Below, one piece after another: positions 22,547 to 33,500 of a stretch of DNA of 64,000 bases. Origin of the DNA: Platynereis dumerilii (taxonomy: Eukaryota > Annelida > Polychaeta > Phyllodocida > Nereididae); contig JAPTHN010000150.1 of the NCBI GenBank assembly GCA_026936325.1, positions 372,001-436,000 of the forward strand. Reading direction: 5' to 3'. Every line of letters starts with the position of its first letter. Positions within the stretch are counted from its first letter, which is position 1. The position numbers were made by a program, and so were the translations under genes. The notes under the pieces were generated by a model. The model was not told the DNA's origin and ran no database searches. It saw only the letters and a list, made by a program, of their open reading frames with translations.

Positions 22547-23341
22547 ATTATCGTTTTCATAGCTACATGTTTTTTGAAAACTTCGTTTTGCAGTTAAACC
22601 GTGACATCATCAGGGTATCTGTGAATGTGATTGGTCTAATCTTCAATCTGTTACATATCAGTTCAGAGTTTGACATCACGGTTTATGACAAAGGAAATTA
22701 AAACTGCCAGGCAATATTATCGTTTGTGTACAACAACAACAAACAACTTATGTCTAAGCTGATTGTCACACCTTACCAGAAGAGTCGCTGTTCAATGTTT
22801 CCCAAACAAAGCCTGTTTTATTGTTTGTCACAAGACACTCGTCATTACAATTTCTAATCACTTTGTTAAATTTGTTGTTAGTCATTGTACACCGCAGGCC
22901 AAAAGTTTGGAAACAGAACATTGCTGGCGCAACCCCAGTTAAATGGGCAAATTCCTAAAAGAAAAAATATTTGAAGATTGTTGGCTGTCATTTCTAGCAG
23001 AATCATTTTACAATTTAAAATTTGGCTTTCAAGTTCAAGATAGTGGTGAGCAGCTTATCATTTCCAAAGTTTTGGCCAGCAGTGTAACTCTCCTTTGAGA
23101 ATGATATAGGCCTAAGTGGTTTGTTTGCTTCAGTTACATTCTATTGAAGCATCTATCAACCACTGAGGGTATTAAGGCTAAACCAGCTAAACATACCTTA
23201 TCCATGTGTCAATGCATTTCGGCAGTTTCTTGAAATGTGTGCTTGTTATATACAAAGTTATGCAACTGTTTCTGTGACATCACAGTTTTGAGATGAAGCA
23301 AAGTACAAACTGGAAAAACACGTATCTATGAAAACGATAAT
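22547..23341. mobile_element. Candidate TIR element of about 795 bp
   Basis: The left end ATTATCGTTTTCATAGCTAC and the reverse complement of the right end, ATTATCGTTTTCATAGATAC, form inverted repeats that continue for about 30 bases with mismatches. Inside both ends sit similar words (GTGACATCATC on the left, GTGACATCACAG on the right). The related compressed unit reads straight through (GCTTACAAGCAAATTCAATAG at about 13,618-13,638), so the block is an insertion. No target duplication and no transposase were identified; the superfamily is unknown. Confidence 0.6.
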
Positions 23342-23780
23342 AATCAAATTCAACAGAAAAGTAACTCATTGACTGTCTCATTAGGATGTTCTTTTGGAAA
23401 ATATATACTTGGAAATTCTTCGGGATGCTGCTGTTTTTGTATGGAAAACATGTAAGTTTCATACAAAAAGTGCATTTTATGTAAATACTTAAGCAAACGT
23501 CTCTTATGCACATATATCATAAGCCACCTTATGGAGAATATATGATACCATATCACATTATACATTCATCATCTGCATATATCAATCTTCACTGCCAACC
23601 TGAGAAGAAGTACAGTGTCATAGTAGAATTCTATTTTACATCTTATAGTGAAATACACACATTTTGTGCTAGCCATTATGTGTACTGGAACACGATAACT
23701 TATATATTGCATTACAACACAAAGTGGCATTCCACACTTACTAAAACAAGGATTCTTCAAATGAATGGCAATGAAGCCTA

Positions 23781-23988
23781 CACTGTAAATTTTGAATTTT
23801 GACTTAGCTTAATTGATTGAGTGAGATGGTTGCACAATTCCTTTGAGCCAAGATAGCTTGTTGTTTGCAAGTTATAACAACATAAAGATTATCATAACTG
23901 AAAACGGCAAGCTATCATGGCTCAAACAAATTGTGCAACTATCTCACTCAAACATTTGAGCTAACTCAAAATTTCAAATTTTACAGTG
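23781..23988. mobile_element. Hairpin MITE flanked by TA, copy 1
   Basis: The whole 208-bp element is close to one long palindrome: CACTGTAAATTTTGAATTTT at the left mirrors AAATTTCAAATTTTACAGTG at the right. The inner arms (GATGGTTGCACAATTCCTTT with AAATTGTGCAACTATC, and GATAGCTTG with CAAGCTATC) also pair. TA lies on both sides (23,779-23,780 and 23,989-23,990), which fits a Tc1/mariner-type MITE. It is non-coding. A relative lies at 36,846-37,047. Confidence 0.8.
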
Positions 23989-26368
23989 TATTTCAGAGTG
24001 CCAAGTCAATATTAGACACGTTTCCCAAACATGGTCGTCGCGTGATTGAAGCAGACTTAGGGCTTTCAGAGAGTTATAAATCTAAGCAATAAGTAAAAAT
24101 ATATAAGTATACTCTTTTTTATGGAAACTGCTCCAGTAAAAGAATACTCACTTCTATCCCTTGGGCTTCAAAGCAGCTGCAGTTAAAGCAGCAAACAGTT
24201 CCAGTGGCTCTTCAGTATGAAAAACTTAAGCAAGCGTCTCTTGGGCTCATTATCCCGCAAGGCAGAATAGTCAAGATGTCAGGACTGAGACGCAAATTTT
24301 TAAATTACACTACTGAAAATAGTAGAGAAGTGAGACCTCACATTAAGTAAGAACAGCATCTCACAATAGCTATAGCCTATAGGTGTCTTCACGTGGAATG
24401 AAATAAAAGATAATATAGTGAACATTTTCATCACAGTATCATATTCATCATGTAGCAGGTACCTATCATCCTGCTCTGATGACAGAGAATGAAGTTCAAT
24501 GCCATAATAGTATTAAATTTTTTTCGTCAATGTGAAATTGAGACACCATTTTGTGCAAGCCATTGTATCTGAACTTCATCATTAGAAGTAACATATAAAC
24601 AGCACGACTTGGGGGTATACACTTTGCATCTGGAGAGTCCTGATTTGTGGAAAATCAAACAAATGAGATCTGGGAAGGCTTTTGAAAAGATTTGTCAGAT
24701 ATATCAGTGACCATTTTATGAAAGGAAATCACATACAACAGAAGTTCTATGGTACTAGATGTCACTTGGCTGACAGTACTTCAGAGAGCCATGGCATTTA
24801 CCAAGGTCTTTTAGGACTATGTACAGTATACAGCAGAAATGAGCATACACCTCGGAATAGGTTGCAGGCGGTTCTAGGATTAGGGTTAGTACTCAGCTGG
24901 CGTATGTCTGACGATCTCCCAGAAAACCAACATGTTCTAAAACAGGGACAAAATTCCCCTTCCTCCCTAATCAATGCCATGCTCCATCAGATAAATGACA
25001 CTGTAGCCTACTTCAGAGCGCCAGGATGTTTACCTAGGTAATTAAGGACTATGTCTATTTGAGCTCTTGGCATGGGAAACTGCTGTAGAAACTATTGTTG
25101 ACAGGTCACTTCCATCCCCCAAGCAGCGGACAGTTCCAAGGAGTCTCAACTCAGAAAAACTTGAGTAAACGTCTCCTGGGCACATTAGAGTAGATCCCAC
25201 AAGGCAGAGAAGCCAAGACTCTAGAAGTGGGAGAGAAAAGAGAGCTGGAGGATAAACTTCCCAAGGAGTAGACCATGCATTATTTTGTCATAGCGTCTCC
25301 AAACTGAAGTCACTGAAATTCGATAACACAAGCTGCTAGGTACGATACATTGTACTAAACAAATCAGATAAAATTTGTCTCACATCTTACGTCTCAAATC
25401 ATGTCAAGTCAAAACAAAAAAGAAGGAACCGTCGAAACCATGGACCAAATGAAGAAGTTGGTCAAACTTGTTTGTAAATCCCACAGCTTCAAAATAAGAG
25501 CTGTAATTAGGAGCTTCAACAATATTCAGTGTAACGATAGCAGGTCATTAGAACAAATTACTGCAAGTCTGCTGCCCATTTTAAGATGTTTTAAGACGCC
25601 ATGTCAATTCATTACATTTTCAAAATGTTTTAAGACGCCATGTCAAAACATTTTTCTTACTCTTGAATATAATGTAATTGACTACAAAACTAACATACAT
25701 GTATGATAAGTACTTCATATGATATCTAGTTCTGTTTCAGAACTTTGTAATTGTACAATGTCATGGAACTCATTCAAAGTACAAAATTAACCATCATAGC
25801 AATAAGCAATGTTTTCACATGACAAAACATATTAATTTCCTCATACGATGAAACAAACATGCAAACAAGCACTAATGCCAACATTGGCTGAGTATAGCAT
25901 TGGGGATGGTACTGAATAAGGGATTAGTGATATCAGTCTGAGTTGCACTGAAATATTTATCATGACAGTCTATGTTTCACAAGCAGCACTTAGGGACGCC
26001 CTGTAGGTTCAAGATAACAGGTATGGGATACATTTGCTGGAAGTCTTTGCTAAATACAACATTATATTGCGTACTTAATGGGCAATAAGGAGTTTTAATG
26101 GCACGTGCTAAGCTGTGTTGTTGCAATAGTCAGCGGAAGCTGAGACCAATAAAAATAGTCACGTCATTTTTATAAATCACTCTGCCTAGCCAGTTTTCCA
26201 GTATCTACCTACCTAAATACTGTAACTTCCCGGTACCTACCTACTATAACTCTACCTGTTGATCTTTCCATCTATTGATCTATCCATCTATCTATCCATC
26301 TAACCTATTAACTACCTACCTTAACATAAGTCTGTGTACTACCCTGCCTCTCCGTCTCTCCGTCTCTC

Positions 26369-26369
26369 C

Positions 26370-26456
<87 letters not shown>

Positions 26457-26505
26457 CATCTATCTATCTATCTATCTATCTGTCTGTCAATCTATCTATC
26501 TATTT
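26369..26505 (+). repeat. (CTAT)n microsatellite
   Basis: A nearly pure CTAT tract of more than 100 bases with a few CCAT and CTGT units near its right end. It is at the equivalent place to the impure tract at 12,656. Confidence 0.95.
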
Positions 26506-27099
26506 AACTAGTGTCACCACTGCAGGTTTCCATTCACATAGCGATCTGTAGAGTCACACCAGAAAAATTAAGCTCTACAGATCTTTGCCATATTGGGAAG
26601 TGGAACCTAATACCACTAACCTTGAGACATGACAACCATCTGAATAGATCTGCTGCATTTGCACAAATTTATTTCAGCATTTTGTGTTTTGATGCAAAAC
26701 TATCTAATGGAAGTCCAATGGTGTAAACATCAAACTATACAACAAAATTCACTATTCCCATGATATTCCCAAAATGTGAATGTATAGATCTAAGAATCTG
26801 AACAATAATTTTCAATTAAAATGTTGTAATTAAAAATCTTTAATCTTGGTCCTTGCATTAACTACTGAATCATTGCTAACCTTGATTACGAGGCCAGGAG
26901 ATATTGAGCCATACTTGTCCAGAGTGTGAAACTAATTTCCATTAGTTAATGGAGTTTCCAGGCATTAATTGTGGCATTATTCCTCTTTTCATGGTAAATG
27001 ACTTCTCTAAAGGCCAGCAGTTGGTAGGCTGCTGATCAATGACATTTTATTTCACAGTTGTAAGGCTCATGATGAAATTTCACGTCACAAGTTATAGTA

Positions 27100-28315
27100 A
27101 AATCCAAAACCAGTGAAATTGAAATTGAGTGTTAATCCAATCCAACACACTTCACACTTAATCCTATTTAAACTGCACTTAAATTAAGTTTTGAAAACAA
27201 ATTTAAGCATGTTTAATCCGAGAAACAACATTGGTAACAAAGTTGTAATTAAAATCCACAATTTTGTAATAATGCTAGAAGTAATCTTTGTTATACCATA
27301 ACTTACCAGATATCCTAGAAGAGTAAATTAAAGAGATAAAATCCACCTCTAATGACTGTTGTCATTTTGCCGTTGGAACGCTACAGGCTAGATCTAATGC
27401 AGACAGTAGACTGAGGCATATATATCAGTGAAATCCAGCTTGATATCCCATTGTGCAGCTCTGATGTAACATTCAAATTGTGTATAACACCAAATCTCGT
27501 GGATAATCTCGTTGGAAGAGAGAGGAGTGAGAACTGGACTGATCATGTGATGTCGTTGGCCAAACTGGATTCCCAAAGCTTCCGGAAATGTATGCGAAAA
27601 CCAGATGGCGCTGCTGCTGGGCTCACACAATATCTCTAGGAGACTACTATCTAGCACGAGTGTAGCAAATTCTTGCAATCTAACCCTGCCACATATTTCC
27701 AGCACTATTTACTGACATTATCTCAACCAACATGTGTCTTGCGCAGACCAAGAATGACACAATACCCTCTTTTGGCAGCCGCCTGCCATTGAAGGACAGT
27801 TTAACCCTCTCCGCTCTTCCTCCTCCTTTTCTTAAGCCTAACGTAGCTCTTCTATTAAACGACATTCCTTGACGCTTCTGAGAGCTTCTAAGCAGTTACT
27901 TAGAGCCTCCAAAAGGAGCAATTTATGTAAACGAAGCAGTAATTAGTTAGGATATGTTTCAACAAGAAACAAGTGTGCCTATGCGACGTAGGAGAGTACT
28001 GATCCGGCCCAATGGTTAAACAACTATGCATATGTCACAGGTTTGAAACGTGTTGTGATAAGTAATGCTGTAGTTTACACATTAAATTGACCAATGATCA
28101 CTCTTCTCATGTAAGTATATCTATCATATTTTCCGTTGCATCCACAACACATCTCTGTCAATGAATCTATCTGTCTATATATTTATTTATCTATGGATCA
28201 ATCCTATTTTTCTGGTCTCACTGACAATACGTGTCCACAAAAACCATCCCAAAGAATCAGATAAAGATATTATTACATCAGATTATCTTGGCTGGTGTCT
28301 GTCTCAGGTATTGCA
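27100..28315. other. No recognised gene or repeat
   Basis: The sequence matches neither family A units nor the satellite that follows. Overlapping short open frames exist (27,394-27,705 minus; 27,451-27,639 plus), but neither shows a recognisable domain. A dispersed or degenerate element cannot be excluded. Confidence 0.4.
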
Positions 28316-28835
28316 TGTGTTGTTGCAAAATAACATCAGCAACACAAGAACTGGCAACATCTAAGAACTGACTTCACCTCAGATGCATTGTAGATCTGAC
28401 AACACTTCCAGATGAGACTGGACTTGTTTGATTCCACAGCAAGGGACAAGTCTTCTCTTGTATCTGTCCAGCAGAATTAGTTTCCAGTTGTTGTGTGTGC
28501 TGATTCGAGGAGAAGGTAAAATGTCTCAGTAATGGTACCAAATAAAGAGAGCAGACGGGCGTTTTTCTTATAGCTTGAAAGGGTGAAAAGGACTGGTGAT
28601 TTGGGAAAATGAGACACTCAGGGCAGAAAATGGGAAAGGAGTAGCCGGACGTTGATGGAATACTGTCTGAATAGGTTGAAAAGGAAAAAAGGAGTAATCC
28701 AATGCAGGAAGATATGAAAGAAAGGAAAAATATGAAGAGAATAAGGGAGGCAAATCTGTAAGAAATCACAGCATTGGTATTAGCAGTAACGGCTTATAGA
28801 AATAAAAAAAAACCACCAAAACCATTTAGATATCA

Positions 28836-28932
<97 letters not shown>

Positions 28933-28935
28933 CAT
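28836..28935 (+). repeat. (CTAT)n microsatellite
   Basis: An almost perfect CTAT tract of about 100 bases, ending with one CCAT unit where the CAGGGGCGG sequence begins. Confidence 0.95.
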
Positions 28936-29100
28936 CAGGGGCGGACTGACGGCCTTTATGACCTAGTGGCAAAATAAGTCAATGGGCCCCTGCGTCCGTA
29001 CCATCGGCGATATCTAGATTAGATGAGCAGAATACTACTGGCCTAATTTGTCAAATTGTCAACATTAGGTTGGGGGCCGCGGTATGAGAGGGTACTGTCC
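28936..29100 (+). mobile_element. Possible hAT-type transposon end, truncated
   Basis: It begins CAGGGGCGGACTGACGG, which resembles the terminal inverted repeat of several hAT families, and contains ATGGGCCCC about 45 bases on. It does not match the satellite units on either side. No opposite terminus or 8-bp target duplication was found, so the call rests on the end motif alone. Confidence 0.35.
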
Positions 29101-30559
29101 TTTTCAGTTAGTGTTGCAACACACAATCGTGAACTTGATGGCAACATTTTTCTCTCTGCTTGAAATTTTACCTGAGACACTCGAGTCAGAAAATGGGAAA
29201 GGAATAGGCGGGGGGTCGATGAAATAGTTTCTGAATAGTTGGCATTGAAAAAATGTCAAGAGAAATCCAATGCACAAAAGAAGAATCAAAGTAAAAAAAT
29301 ATCAGTCTCAGGGAAGCAAATCGGTAACGAACGATATTATTGGTAATATTAGTAATATAATGACTTATAAAAAAACACCAAGCCCCTTTAAATATCTCTG
29401 GTTTCAAATCATCAGTTCTATCTGCATGTCCTTTCCGTCTCATCCCTTCTCCCTATCTGCAATCTTATACATAATCTTGTTTTGCAGACTGTAGATCCTC
29501 AAAAACAGTCCCAAAGAATCTATTGTTACTTCAGATCATCCAGACCTGTGTCTGTCTCAGCTATTGTATGTGTTGTAGCAAAATAACATCAACAACACAA
29601 GAACAGACATTGTCAACATCCACGAGGTGGCTTCTTCTCAGATGCATTGTAGATCTGACAACACTTCTGGATGAGACTGGACACATGGTGATTCAACAGC
29701 ACTGGACAAGCCTTCTCTTGTATGTGTCCAGAGGAATCAGTTTCTAGTTGCTGTGTTGCCTGATTCGAGGAGAAGGAAAAATGTCTCAGTAATGGTACCA
29801 AATAAAGTGAAATAGTAAGAGCAGATGGGGTTTTTTCTTATAGCTTGAAAAGGTGGGGACTGGTAAAGATAGAGATTGGGGAAAATTAGACACTCGAAGC
29901 ACAATATGGGAAAGACATAGCAGGATGTCGATGAAATAGTTTCTGGATAGTTGGCATGGAAAAAAGATCTAAAGAAATCCAATGCATAAAGAGACTGATC
30001 AAAGTAAAAAAATATCAAGAGTCTCAAGGAAGCAAATAGGTGACATTATTGGTAAAACTAGTAGATCTGACAACACTTCCAGATGAGACTGGACACCTCA
30101 TGTGATTCCACAGCAAGGGACAAGTCGTCTCTTGTATGTGTCCAGCAGAATCAATTCCTGGTTGTCTTGTTGCCTGATTTGAAGACAAGGAAAAAATTCA
30201 CAGGAATGGTACCAAATAAAAGAGAGATAGTGAGGGCAGATTGGTGTTTTTCCTATAGCTTGAAAAGGTGGGTACTGGGGGAGATATAGATTGGGGAAAA
30301 TGAGACACTCAAGGCAGAAAATGGGAAAGAAATAGCAGGACGTCAATGAAATAGTTTCTGTATAGTTGGCATGGAAAAAAGATCTAGAGAAATCCAATGC
30401 ACAAAGAGACAGATCAAAGTAAAAAATATGAAGAGTCTCAGGGAAGCAAATCTGTAAGGAACCACAGTACTGGGAATAGCAGTAATATAATGACTTATAG
30501 AAAACACCAAACCCCTTTAAATATCTCTAGTTTCAGATTATCAATTCTATCTGTATGTC

Positions 30560-33500
30560 CTCTCTATCTCATCTCTTCTCTCTATCTTCAGTCTTATAGG
30601 CCTACATAATCTTGTCTTACTGACTATAGATCCTCAAAAACAGTCCAAAAGAATCTATTATTACTCCCAGTTATACATGTATGAGCCTGGGTCTGTCTCA
30701 ATATTACATGTGTTGTGGCAAAATAACATCACAAAGATATACAAGAACTGGCAGAATCCAAGAAGTCATAGATCTGACAACACTTCCGGATGAGACTGGA
30801 CACCTTGTTTGATTCCACAGCAAGGGACAAGCCTTTTCTGGTATGCATCCAAAGGAATCAGCGTCCAGTTGTTGTGTCTGCTGATTCGAGGAGAAGGTAA
30901 AGTGTCTCAGTAATGGTACCAAATAAAGAGAGATAGTGAGAGCAGATGGGTGTTTTTCTTATAGCTTGAAAGGGTGCGGACTGAGGGAGATAGAGATTGG
31001 GGAAAATGAGACACTCAGGGCTGGAAATGGGAAAGTAATAGCAGGACGTCGATGGAATAGTGTCTGAATGGGGTGAGATGGAAAAAAAGATCTAGAGAAA
31101 TCCAATGCATAAAGAGACGGATCAAGGTAAAAAATATCAGGAGTCTCAGGAAAGCAAATTGGTAAGGAAACACAGTATTGATAGTAGTAATAGTAATATT
31201 ATAAGTCATTGATGAATTATAAAAAACACCAAACCCCTTTTAAATTTCTCTAGTTTCAAATTATCAATTCTATCTGAATGTCCTTTCTATCTCATCTCTT
31301 CTCTCTATCTTCAGTCTTATAGGCCTACATAATCTTGTCTTACTGACTATAGATCCTCAAAAACAGTCCAAACGAATCTATTATTACTCCCAGTTATACA
31401 TGTATGAGCCTGGGTCTGTCTCAATATTACATGTGTTGTGGCAAAATAACATCACAAAGATATACAAGAACTGGCAGAATCCAAGAAGTCATAGATCTGA
31501 CAACACTTCCGGATGAGACTGGACACGTCGTGTGATTCCACAGCAAGGGACAAGCCTTTTCTTGTATGCATCCAAAGGAATCAGTGTCCAGTTGTTGTGT
31601 CTGCTGATTCGAGGAGAAGGTAAAATGTCTCAGTAATGGTACCAAATAAAGAGAGACAGTGAGAGCAGATGGGTGTTTTTCTTATAGCTTGAAAGGGTGC
31701 GGACTGAGGGAGATAGAGATTGGGGAAAATGAGACACTCAGGGCTGGAAATGGGAAAGTAATAGCAGGACGTCGATGGAATAGTGTCTGAATGGGGTGAG
31801 ATGGAAAAAAAGATCTAGAGAAATCCAATGCATAAAGAGACGGATCAAGGTAAAAAATATCAGGAGTCTCAGGAAAGCAAATTGGTAAGGAAACACAGTA
31901 TTGATAGTAGTAATAGTAATATTATAAGTCATTGATGAATTATAAAAAACACCAAACCCCTTTTAAATTTCTCTAGTTTCAAATTATCAATTCTATCTGA
32001 ATGTCCTTTCTATCTCATCTCTTCTCTCTATCTTCAGTCTTATAGGCCTACATAATCTTGTCTTACTGACTATAGATCCTCAAAAACAGTCCAAACGAAT
32101 CTATTATTACTCCCAGTTATACATGTATGAGCCTGGGTCTGTCTCAATATTACATGTGTTGTGGCAAAATAACATCACAAAGATATACAAGAACTGGCAG
32201 AATCCAAGAAGTCATAGATCTGACAACACTTCCGGATGAGACTGGACACGTCGTGTGATTCCACAGCAAGGGACAAGCCTTTTCTTGTATGCATCCAAAG
32301 GAATCAGTGTCCAGTTGTTGTGTCTGCTGATTCGAGGAGAAGGTAAAATGTCTCAGTAATGGTACCAAATAAAGAGAGACAGTGAGAGCAGATGGGTGTT
32401 TTTCTTATAGCTTGAAAGGGTGCGGACTGAGGGAGATAGAGATTGGGGAAAATGAGACACTCAGGGCTGGAAATGGGAAAGTAATAGCAGGACGTCGATG
32501 GAATAGTGTCTGAATGGGGTGAGATGGAAAAAAAGATCTAGAGAAATCCAATGCATAAAGAGACGGATCAAGGTAAAAAATATCAGGAGTCTCAGGAAAG
32601 CAAATTGGTAAGGAAACACAGTATTGATAGTAGTAATAGTAATATTATAAGTCATTGATGAATTATAAAAAACACCAAACCCCTTTTAAATTTCTCTAGT
32701 TTCAAATTATCAATTCTATCTGAATGTCCTTTCTATCTCATCTCTTCTCTCTATCTTCAGTCTTATAGGCCTACATAATCTTGTCTTACTGACTATAGAT
32801 CCTCAAAAACAGTCCAAACGAATCTATTATTACTCCCAGTTATACATGTATGAGCCTGGGTCTGTCTCAATATTACATGTGTTGTGGCAAAATAACATCA
32901 CAAAGATATACAAGAACTGGCAGAATCCAAGAAGTCATAGATCTGACAACACTTCCGGATGAGACTGGACACGTCGTGTGATTCCACAGCAAGGGACAAG
33001 CCTTTTCTTGTATGCATCCAAAGGAATCAGTGTCCAGTTGTTGTGTCTGCTGATTCGAGGAGAAGGTAAAATGTCTCAGTAATGGTACCAAATAAAGAGA
33101 GACAGTGAGAGCAGATGGGTGTTTTTCTTATAGCTTGAAAGGGTGCGGACTGAGGGAGATAGAGATTGGGGAAAATGAGACACTCAGGGCTGGAAATGGG
33201 AAAGTAATAGCAGGACGTCGATGGAATAGTGTCTGAATGGGGTGAGATGGAAAAAAAGATCTAGAGAAATCCAATGCATAAAGAGACGGATCAAGGTAAA
33301 AAATATCAGGAGTCTCAGGAAAGCAAATTGGTAAGGAAACACAGTATTGATAGTAGTAATAGTAATATTATAAGTCATTGATGAATTATAAAAAACACCA
33401 AACCCCTTTTAAATTTCTCTAGTTTCAAATTATCAATTCTATCTGAATGTCCTTTCTATCTCATCTCTTCTCTCTATCTTCAGTCTTATAGGCCTACATA

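Larger units (their letters stand above)
21882..27100 (+). repeat. Macrorepeat family A, unit 4
   Basis: It begins with a diverged AATAGATTCAAAATTCAAAC and keeps the landmark order of unit 2: AAAAGGCCTTA (22,440), AGCTTCAAAGCAGCTGC-like block (24,165), CAGAAAACCAACATGTT (24,920), CATGTCAAGTCAAAACAAAA (25,400), TTATCATGACAGTC (25,958), CTAT tract, GGAGTTTCCAGGCATTAATTG (26,946). It lacks the SINE and the ACT-flanked foldback element of unit 2 and has its own insertions. No host gene is supported. Confidence 0.7.
28316..30559 (+). repeat. Diverged flanking copies of the 723-bp satellite
   Basis: The marker TAGATCTGACAACACTTC occurs at 28,390, 29,649 and 30,062 before the regular core. Each is followed by recognisable but diverged unit sequence (TGATTCCACAGCAAGGGACA, GGTACCAAATAAA, AAATCCAATGCA). 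Spacings of about 1,260, 413 and 707 bases show insertions and deletions, including the CTAT tract and the hAT-like piece. Confidence 0.75.

Noticed and set aside
24682-25041. 119-codon open frame in unit 4
   Set aside because: The equivalent places in units 1 and 2 do not keep the frame, and no known motif is seen.
26275-26511. Open frame reading Tyr-Leu-Ser-Ile repeats (also at 12,514, 18,298 and 28,774)
   Set aside because: It is a translation of a CTAT microsatellite; such tracts lack stops by composition.
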